NCBI GenBank assembly: GCA_944989445.1
Contig: CALYLW010000019.1
Coordinates: forward strand, 1,364,001-1,428,000
DNA length: 64,000 bases
Source of the DNA: Ampullaceana balthica
Lineage: Eukaryota > Mollusca > Gastropoda > Lymnaeidae
Direction: 5' to 3'
The position numbers were made by a program, and so were the translations under genes. Shown one piece after another: positions 60,701 to 64,000 of this stretch (position 1 is its first letter; each line of letters begins with the position of its first letter). Below the pieces are notes generated by a model that saw only the letters and a program-made list of their open reading frames with translations, was not told the origin of the DNA and did not search any database.

Positions 60701-61011
60701 TAAGTTCCATAAATGATTACAACTGTGTCTCTCTGCAGGACCTTGAGTTCATGTCGCAGGAAGTGGTCAGACTCAGCAAGCTGTCGGCCCAGCAGACTGC
60801 GGCTGATGTTCCGAAACCGGCCCGCGTCAAGGAGGCTACACCGCCATCTACATTGTCCTTGTCTTCCACCGTCAGCTCCCCGCCAATAAACGACTCAGTC
60901 GCCTGCAATGAAAGGGAGAGCAGCGTAACCTCCGATGACAACTTTGAGATTGTCTCCAAGGCCCAGGCCATGGAGTGTGATATGGAAGGCAACCAAGACT
61001 CAAGTTTGTGA
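27758..61011 (+). CDS. GRIPAP1: GRIP1-associated protein 1 (GRASP-1) orthologue, 28 coding exons
   Basis: Exons: 27758-27805, 29351-29417, 29624-29685, 29802-29828, 29969-30076, 34892-35039, 36123-36234, 36654-36703, 37242-37283, 37483-37553, 37708-37755, 39241-39272, 39670-39717, 39922-40021, 40386-40463, 40638-40772, 44719-44814, 45160-45306, 45780-45893, 47228-47446, 52302-52358, 53827-53923, 54959-55007, 55221-55287, 56588-56704, 58346-58439, 59872-60032, 60739-61011. Total 2667 nt, 888 aa (human about 841). All borders are GT-AG and phases join without a break. Best-matching blocks to the vertebrate protein, from memory: residues 9-24 (EGEFHRMQLQLIELRT), the QEEEFRLQNQTLMEE segment near 90, EDAKGWLERRL near 500, IKDLKRQLHAERKR from 604, MAEDI...IIEHYVMQSR in 725-744 and MNKKLQSMLEE.LTKNMHL from 778. 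Nearly all of it is predicted coiled coil; there is no signal or membrane segment, and the C-terminal ~75 residues are Ser/Pro-rich and unconserved. Known role: Rab4 effector on recycling endosomes, binding GRIP1 and syntaxin-13 and directing AMPA-receptor recycling in neurons. The same endosomal role is inferred. Exons 4 (27 nt) and 12 (32 nt) are very small. Confidence 0.9.
28165..28452 (+). mobile_element. LINE (jockey/CR1-like) 3' end, GRIPAP1 intron 1
   Basis: Plus-strand match to the last coding segment and 3' UTR of the LINE at 42812-44155 (GGAATGGGTTGCCTGAAGAA, then the ATCTTCTGTATAGA tail), ending in GATAA-type tail bases into which the next SINE is fused. Confidence 0.8.
28453..28745 (+). 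mobile_element. tRNA-derived SINE (family A), GRIPAP1 intron 1
   Basis: Head GGCGCAGTGGTCGAGTGGCT (A box) and GCAGGTTCAAATCTCC (B box), then a body matching 1425-1695 and a tail GAAGGAGTGTCTGTATAGAT + AAGA repeats. It abuts the tail of the LINE fragment. Confidence 0.8.
30071..30180 (+). repeat. 30-bp repeat seeded on the exon 5 donor
   Basis: Four diverging copies of a ~30-bp unit (AGCTTAGTAGGTCAATAATT plus GCTCTAACTC). The first copy spans the last codons of GRIPAP1 exon 5 (AGC TTA) and its donor GTAGGT. Reading through from exon 5 meets a stop (GTA GGT CAA TAA). Confidence 0.85.
30367..30872. mobile_element. Non-autonomous 'ATAAATCC' family element, copy 2
   Basis: Begins near GTTTTTGACTATAAATCCTT and ends GTTAATATAAAGGATTTAAA, giving short inverted ends (AAATCCTTTA). 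Its interior matches the copy at 7340-7802 (ATAATACGCACCGCGACGCT and a GGTC run). No coding frame. Lies in GRIPAP1 intron 5. Confidence 0.65.
30885..33708. repeat. Array of related 'ATAAATCCCTTATAT' elements
   Basis: Four head-to-tail related units start near 30885, 31570, 32755 and 33180. Each starts with AAAGTTTTTGACTATAAATC-like sequence and ends AGTTAATATAAGGGATTT, and has CGATCTGAAATTTTGATACG and AAATTTCAGCTCGAT in its right half. In unit 1 a ~130-bp internal segment (ACAGACTGAATCTGTCTTGA...) is itself doubled. Unit 2 is split by the LINE at 31886-32600. Similar left and right boxes are shared with the copies at 7340, 30367 and 33983. No coding capacity. Confidence 0.7.
31886..32600 (-). 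mobile_element. LINE (jockey/CR1-like), 5'-truncated, inside the array
   Basis: Minus-strand copy with a clean inverted (CTTAT)n tail at the left edge, 3' UTR, and a nearly intact C-terminal reading (31965-32375: KLEQIQKRAARFITGEYSKL...). The host element resumes right of it with ACGATGCATTG, and a short TTGAT is present at both edges. The well-kept reading frame suggests it is one of the younger copies in this window. Confidence 0.85.
33983..34502. mobile_element. Non-autonomous 'ATAAATCC' family element, copy 3
   Basis: Nearly identical to the copy at 30367-30872 over about 500 bp, differing mainly in the number of AAGC units before the GGTC run. The high identity of two copies 3.6 kb apart suggests recent duplication or recent transposition. 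Confidence 0.7.
35395..35640. repeat. Diverged relative of the 'ATAAATCC' elements
   Basis: Starts with ACAGAGCTTTTGACTATAAA, similar to the left ends in the array above. The right end cannot be fixed. GRIPAP1 intron 6. Confidence 0.35.
37741..38912 (+). repeat. 53-bp satellite seeded on the exon 11 donor
   Basis: About 22 copies of a 53-bp unit. The first copy contains the last codons of GRIPAP1 exon 11 (GATGAAGTAGACAAG) and its functional donor GTAAGATT. Later copies keep GATGAAGTAGACAAG but read GATATATT where the donor was, so the splice site is lost in every derived copy. Some copies carry GTGAGA or GTGAGT variants by small insertion. Confidence 0.95.
39955..40190 (+). repeat. 95-bp duplication of the exon 14 3' end and donor
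   Basis: The last ~67 bases of GRIPAP1 exon 14, its donor GTAAGAAG and ~28 intron bases are repeated once in full (second donor at 40117) and once as a decayed third copy (from about 40146). The first two donors are identical. Using the second would add 95 nt, shift the frame and meet a stop. Confidence 0.95.
40877..44603. mobile_element. 3.7-kb hAT-like element in GRIPAP1 intron 16
   Basis: Left end CAATGTTGCCTCTAAGG and inverted right end CAATGTTCCCTTTAAC are terminal inverted repeats of the same family as the small MITE at 58452-58631. The flanks GTTGAGGC and GTTGAGAC match at 7 of 8 positions, consistent with an 8-bp duplication. The left ~35 bp continue to match the MITE (AGGTTCATTGGTTCGTG). 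About 1.3 kb of it is a later LINE insertion. Frames at 41178-41399 and 41418-41618 are unrecognised; no hAT transposase motif was seen. Confidence 0.65.
42812..44155 (+). pseudogene. LINE reverse transcriptase fragment (jockey/CR1-like)
   Basis: Longest LINE copy here, from mid-RT to the tail. It shows CPHQHGFRKNRSCETQL, LLDFSKAFDKVHH (first catalytic Asp), SGVPQGTVLGPLLF and FADDC (the catalytic DD pair), followed by thumb and C-terminal segments. A 1-base deletion after LIYIN, a stop at the LNNQTK... segment and a frameshift near 43735 inactivate it. It ends with GAAGGAGCGTCTGTAAACAG and (GATAA)n. The endonuclease and first ORF are absent through 5' truncation. The clade is a judgement from motifs. 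Confidence 0.85.
45915..46500 (-). pseudogene. Second LINE family (L2/CR1-like) RT C terminus
   Basis: Minus-strand frame containing LDSLHWLPIQAWIDYKLL and PSYLSELLSVY, the typical ending of many animal LINE RTs (LHWLPV..RI.YK). It then shifts frame and ends in a 3' UTR with AGCGCTGTGAGC and a (TTA)n tail on the minus strand. This tail differs from that of the other LINE family. GRIPAP1 intron 19. Confidence 0.7.
46501..47205. repeat. 31-bp minisatellite in GRIPAP1 intron 19
   Basis: About 22 copies of a 31-34-bp unit containing GGTTCAGTTAAACTATATCA and TCACCTGACC, in at least three variants that alternate in blocks. It ends about 20 bp before exon 20. Confidence 0.95.
47885..48000. repeat. 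25-bp minisatellite in GRIPAP1 intron 20
   Basis: Five copies of a 25-bp unit containing AAGTGAAGGTGCTACCTGTG. Confidence 0.95.
48085..48205 (-). mobile_element. L2/CR1-like LINE 3' end fragment
   Basis: Shares AATAATTGATAATTTATATA-type sequence and GGCTCACAGCGCTT with the LINE at 45915-46500. Only the 3' UTR remains. Confidence 0.55.
48365..52245. repeat. 39-bp satellite with higher-order structure
   Basis: About 99 copies of a 39-bp unit containing ATGTAGACCATTGAATAGAT and TGAATGTCATGACAGATTC. Variants (CATGAAAG, CATAACAG, GTTCAGACAG and TTAATTTAG) recur in ordered blocks: the TTAATTTAG marker followed by GTTCAGACAG units repeats at spacings of 585, 546, 390 and 390 bp, i.e. 15, 14, 10 and 10 units. 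Two earlier blocks share a 6-bp insertion (near 48595 and 48912). As 39 is a multiple of three, a 13-residue peptide repeat is open on both strands; I read this as an artefact. The array ends about 57 bp before GRIPAP1 exon 21. Confidence 0.97.
52340..52475 (+). repeat. 62-bp duplication of the exon 21 donor
   Basis: The last 15 or so bases of GRIPAP1 exon 21 (GGAATCACTATG), donor GTAAGATAGG and following intron are repeated once, with the second donor at 52421. Reading through from exon 21 gives an immediate stop (GTA AGA TAG). Confidence 0.9.
52617..52802. repeat. 30-bp minisatellite in GRIPAP1 intron 21
   Basis: Six copies of a 30-bp unit containing AGATGTATGTCACAACAATG. Confidence 0.95.
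52906..53740 (+). mobile_element. Internally deleted pogo/Tigger element
   Basis: Inverted ends CAGTCAGACCTCTCATAATG and, from the right, CAGTGGAACCTCTCATAACG; TA is duplicated at both edges (52904-52905 and 53741-53742), as for Tc1/mariner elements. The interior joins two transposase remnants: an N-terminal DNA-binding piece near 53244-53352 (KRKTIEKGEQGVSVANLVR, STICTILKNN) and a C-terminal tail near 53420-53480 (QKQMSLDRFLVKKG) typical of Tigger/CENP-B-like proteins. The catalytic DDE domain is gone. Confidence 0.9.
54105..54332 (-). mobile_element. tRNA-derived SINE (family B), GRIPAP1 intron 22
   Basis: Read on the minus strand it begins GGTTGGATAGCGAAGCCAAT, has a perfect B box in GTGGGTTCGAGCCCACG, and continues through the shared body. 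This is the best-preserved head of the family in the window. Confidence 0.85.
55331..55826 (-). mobile_element. LINE (jockey/CR1-like), 5'-truncated, GRIPAP1 intron 24
   Basis: Minus-strand copy with an inverted (CTTAT)n tail at the left and an open C-terminal frame (55414-55842) nearly identical to the copy at 31886-32600. It starts 43 bp after the exon 24 donor. The high identity and intact frame mark it as recent. Confidence 0.88.
56237..56310 (-). mobile_element. L2/CR1-like LINE 3' end scrap
   Basis: An (AAT)n run followed by TTGATAATTTATATAATAGC, as at 45915 and 48085. Confidence 0.4.
56370..56565. repeat. 27-bp minisatellite in GRIPAP1 intron 24
   Basis: Seven copies of a 27-bp unit containing GTAGTTTTGTAACATAAGCC and ACACACG; it ends about 25 bp before exon 25. 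Confidence 0.95.
56674..57362 (+). repeat. Array of exon 25 3' ends with donor sites
   Basis: The last ~30 bases of GRIPAP1 exon 25 (CTGCAGCAAGAGAAGTGGGC, CTTGGAGGAGAAG) and its donor GTAAGACT are repeated about 20 times. There are two unit lengths: 47 bp (with CTGCAGCAAGAG) and a shortened 30-bp form (AATGGGCCTTGGAGGAGAAG plus GTAAGACTTA). Nearly every copy keeps a perfect GAGAAG|GTAAGA donor. Only the final copy at about 57348 has lost it. Confidence 0.97.
57607..58046. mobile_element. Solo LTR in GRIPAP1 intron 25
   Basis: 440 bp that starts TGTGGCGGCTTCG and ends AGACCGTGACA, flanked by an exact 5-bp duplication CCTAC (57602-57606 and 58047-58051). It contains an AATAAA near 57732. No internal retrotransposon region is present. 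Confidence 0.8.
58452..58631. mobile_element. 180-bp hAT-like MITE next to the exon 26 donor
   Basis: Inverted ends CAATGTTCCCTTTAAG and CAATGTACCCTCTAAG. A perfect 8-bp target duplication ATACTTAC flanks it (58444-58451 and 58632-58639). It begins only 12 bases after the donor of GRIPAP1 exon 26 (58440). Confidence 0.88.
58672..59740. mobile_element. piggyBac-like element, GRIPAP1 intron 26
   Basis: Inverted ends CTCTTTTTCTCCGGAAT and, from the right, CTCTTTTTCACCGGAT; TTAA is duplicated at both edges (58668-58671 and 59741-59744), the specific target of piggyBac. The 1069-bp interior has only short frames (for example 59468-59662) with no recognised transposase, so it looks non-autonomous. 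Confidence 0.75.
60050..60400. repeat. 67-bp tandem repeat in GRIPAP1 intron 27
   Basis: Five copies of a 67-bp unit containing CAGAGGTCAATCATAAGCTC and GAGAACTACTGTCAGTAATG. Confidence 0.95.
60601..60756 (+). repeat. 76-bp duplication of the exon 28 acceptor
   Basis: The polypyrimidine tract, AG and first bases of GRIPAP1 exon 28 (GACCTTGAGTTCATGT) occur twice, with exon-like starts at 60663 and 60739. The upstream copy ends CTGTAG instead of CTGCAG and its reading is GAC CTT GAG TTC ATG TGA, a stop after five codons. The downstream copy opens the real last exon. Confidence 0.95.
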
Positions 61012-61860
61012 TATTGGTGAAGTTAACTCATGGGGTAGTTCAGGGTTCAAGGTTGTTGGTTCTTGTTGTTTTGTTTTGTTTATTTCTCTATCACATTGTT
61101 CTTGGAAATATACACGTGTCTTGGGTTTTGTTTGACTACAGAATAGAGTCAAGAATCATGGTGAAGCTATTGGATTCCTGCTGTACGTATGGATCATGAC
61201 TAGGGATGCTTGCTGGTATGGAATGTCATTGAGATATTTGCCCACATCAATGTGTCGCTCTGCCTTTCTCAAGATAGAGACAGTCTTGTCCAGGTTTCTC
61301 AGAAGCTTGGCACTGTGGTGCACGACCTGTTTTGGTGTGGCTCTTTTTGAGAGTGAATTTACTGTGTAGGCCTTAAGGCTTAATGTAAATATTAAACTTT
61401 GTGTCAGATAAGGATTATATTCCATGAAGATTGTGCACATCTGGCCTAGAATAGCCAGATTCATGTTGATCAGCAATTATATTTTTTATTATTTATTTTT
61501 GTGGAAAAAAACAAACTTTGTTAATTATGTCTGATTTAAAAAAGAAAATAATAACACAAGTAAACATGCAGCACAAATGAATACACTTGACTTTATGTGA
61601 AAAAGTCTTTTTAATTTTTATCCTAAGCATTTGTTGCTCTTATCAATTAACTTGGTTCACATTTCAATAACAGTATTTGGTACCTGATCTGACCATGAAT
61701 AATTCAACTTAAATCTCTGTGTAGAAAATTCTTACCTATGCTGAAATGCTGCAGTAAAGCACAACGTCAGATTAAACAAGTAACATCTGTAGTCCATAGG
61801 TGAGATGTATATAATTCCTTAAGGTAAATGGCAGCACAATAATTTGATATGTACTTATGT

Positions 61861-61995
61861 CAACTGAGCATCAGACGTGGTGTTTGTGTGTACATGAGAA
61901 GCTTATTCAACTGAACATCAGACGTGGTGTTTGTGTGTACATGAGAAGCTTATTCAACTGAACATCAGACGTGGTGTTTGTGTGTACATGAGATG
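61861..61995. repeat. 47-bp tandem repeat, three copies
   Basis: Three copies of a 47-bp unit containing CATCAGACGTGGTGTTTGTG and TACATGAGAAGC; likely in the GRIPAP1 3' UTR. Confidence 0.93.
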
Positions 61996-63589
61996 AGCTT
62001 CTGATTGTTTTCACTTATTTCATATATTTTAAAATACTCAACAAATCATCAATGTAAAAATATTTCAACAAGATTTTATTACTTCACCATATTTGAATAC
62101 AAAATTGTTAGTTAGTAATATTCATATTTGTTTACTTTATTTGAATCTATTTTATTTTTAAGAGTATAATTTGTTAAAATCTCCCTTTTCATATATATTT
62201 TTGTGTCATTCGGTAATGGGATAGGTGGCTATGCAGTAAATGGCACAGTTTTTTGGGAGGTCAGTGCCAAAGGGAGGTGTCATTGTTTGCCTTAGTTACA
62301 GTTGCTAATGTTTCAAAGGGGTATCCATTAAATACGTCTTTAAATTAAAGATCTATTGTGAAAAAGAGGGATTTCCCTTTAATTCATATTTTGTTTGTCA
62401 AAACATAAATCGCCCCCCTTAGAATAACAAGGTTCTATGTGAAATTTTGGTCGAGATATTCGCGTTTGAAAATTTCATTTTAGTAGGCCTATATAGAGTT
62501 AGAAGCTTGTTATCCTGTACTTCCTATAAAATTGTCTTAAGATACAGCTCTCATATTTTGTGCCCTGATAGTTTGGTACATGGACCATAACCCAATGGCC
62601 ATAACTCATTTTTGTCACAAATTCAACTCAGAACCTTGTTATTCTAAGAGGGTGAAATGTGATTGGCACACGTAAATCTCATTAATGTGCTATAATCATT
62701 GTTTCACTGTGAGTAAATTTTGATTTAAATAAAAAAAATATTTCACTTTATCACCAAGGGCCTAAATAATAATTCTTATAAAACATGTACAACCCATTCT
62801 TCACAAATGTGATTAGTTTTCTCGAGCCCTTTAAACATGGACACAGACTGCTACTGTATGTGATACATCAATTCAGGGTGCTGCCACTTACAGGCTGACA
62901 ATTTACTCAACAGGGTGTCCTCAGAATTTCTTGTAGAATTATAGAATATCTTGTGAGAAAATTATTGTACATGTAGTCATTTTAAAAAAATTGCGTTCTT
63001 GTGTGATGGTCTCTCCCCACTTCAAGTGGCTCTGTGCTAGAACACAGGATGTTTGCAATAAGCAATATTGATTTGAAAGAACAACATGAAGGGCCAGTTA
63101 CAGTGAATAATTTGGTGAAAATTTGTTTAGTCAATAACATTGATAAAGTCTATTCCACAACTGAATTGTGGATATGCAAAAGTTTGTTGTTCTGATTTCC
63201 TACTGTAATCTACCTTTATGTACTTGATTGCCAGTGTTTTTTTTTGCTCTTATAATGGCCTTCCAGCATTTGTGAAGAAAAGTGTTGGTTTGGTCCAAAT
63301 TTCACCCTTAATATTGCAGACGTTGGAAAGGGATTTTTTTATGAGGCTTTCGATAATTATCTAAATCACATTGGCTCGTTTACAATCTCATATCTGGGTT
63401 ATCATCTCAAATCAATTTCATTGAAATGTACCTCACCCGTCTTCAGTGCCTACCAGTTTCATATATACCATATATAATGTCTCAACCCCCAATGATTTAA
63501 TTTCCATATGTTGCAGTCAGGTTTGATATATGTTTGAAGGAACAGGAAAGTTTTATGTAATGTTCCTTCCTTCTGGATTCATGTTTGCA

Positions 63590-63775
63590 GCTGATTCATT
63601 TTCCTTGAGTAGCTGATTCATGTCCCCTGAGTAGCTGATTCATGTCCCCTGAGTAGCTGATTCATGTCCCCTGAGTAGCTGATTCATGTCCCCTGAGTAG
63701 CTGATTCATGTCCCCTGAGTAGCTGATTCATGTCCCCTGAGTAGCTGATTCATGTCCCCTGAGTAGCTGATTGAC
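63590..63775. repeat. 22-bp minisatellite
   Basis: Eight to nine copies of a 22-bp unit containing TGATTCATGTCCCCTGAGTA. Confidence 0.95.
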
Positions 63776-64000
63776 TAGCAGTTCTTTTCACCACTGTACT
63801 TTGTCTCATTTACTTGATCTCTGTTTGTTTTTTGGTATACATTGAACCCCACCAGTTCAAGGCCTTCTTATAAAATACATGGATTTTTTCCTAAAATCGT
63901 CAACTATTCAATGCCAGATTTTCTACTTCTGAATCTGTTTTATTTTGTTTAGAGATAAAATAGCATTGCTGATTGATATGGTGCCAAAAGTTACATTCAC

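Larger units (their letters stand above)
61012..64000 (+). other. GRIPAP1 3' UTR and downstream flank
   Basis: No further gene was recognised. The 3' UTR begins here; an AATAAA at 62728-62733 is one possible polyadenylation signal, but the true end is unknown. Short frames at 60935-61199 (plus) and 61156-61476 (minus) have no recognised similarity. Two minisatellites lie within. Confidence 0.5.

Noticed and set aside
61008..61476. Small genes in the GRIPAP1 3' region
   Set aside because: Short frames in UTR sequence with no similarity; the minus-strand one has no promoter or splice support.

Overview
This is a eukaryotic, AT-rich, repeat-dense animal genomic window. I infer an invertebrate, most likely a mollusc-like lophotrochozoan, from the mix of non-LTR retrotransposons, tRNA-derived SINEs, hAT/piggyBac/pogo elements and abundant minisatellites; the species cannot be named from the sequence. 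There are no prokaryotic operons, CRISPR arrays or rRNA genes.

Two genuine protein genes could be assembled by hand from splice sites, and both are recognisable. They lie head to head with only 220 bp between their start codons. (1) On the minus strand, 27537 down to 18960, is a four-exon, 183-aa orthologue of NOPCHAP1 (C12orf45), a chaperone of box C/D snoRNP assembly. (2) On the plus strand, 27758 to 61011, is a 28-coding-exon, 888-aa orthologue of GRIPAP1 (GRASP-1), a coiled-coil Rab4 effector of recycling endosomes. In both models every exon has GT/AG borders and the phases join without a break (552 and 2667 nt, both divisible by 3).

Layout: 1-18.2 kb is intergenic and filled with repeats: a 34-bp satellite split by a solo LTR, several minisatellites, a MITE that contains a hAT element, and a LINE copy struck by three DNA transposons. 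18.3-27.5 kb is NOPCHAP1, whose intron 1 holds a 3.2-kb terminal-inverted-repeat element of unclear class. 27.5-27.8 kb is the shared promoter. 27.8-61.0 kb is GRIPAP1, with introns full of LINEs, SINEs, TIR elements, a solo LTR and a 3.9-kb 39-bp satellite. 61.0-64 kb is GRIPAP1 3' UTR and flank.

The most unusual pattern is in GRIPAP1. Tandem repeats are repeatedly seeded on exon-intron borders, so that exon ends and splice sites are copied into the intron. This is seen at the donors of exons 5, 11, 14, 21 and 25 and at the acceptor of exon 28. In several cases the copied splice sites look intact and their use would introduce early stops or frameshifts. I did not find a wholly new multi-gene system.
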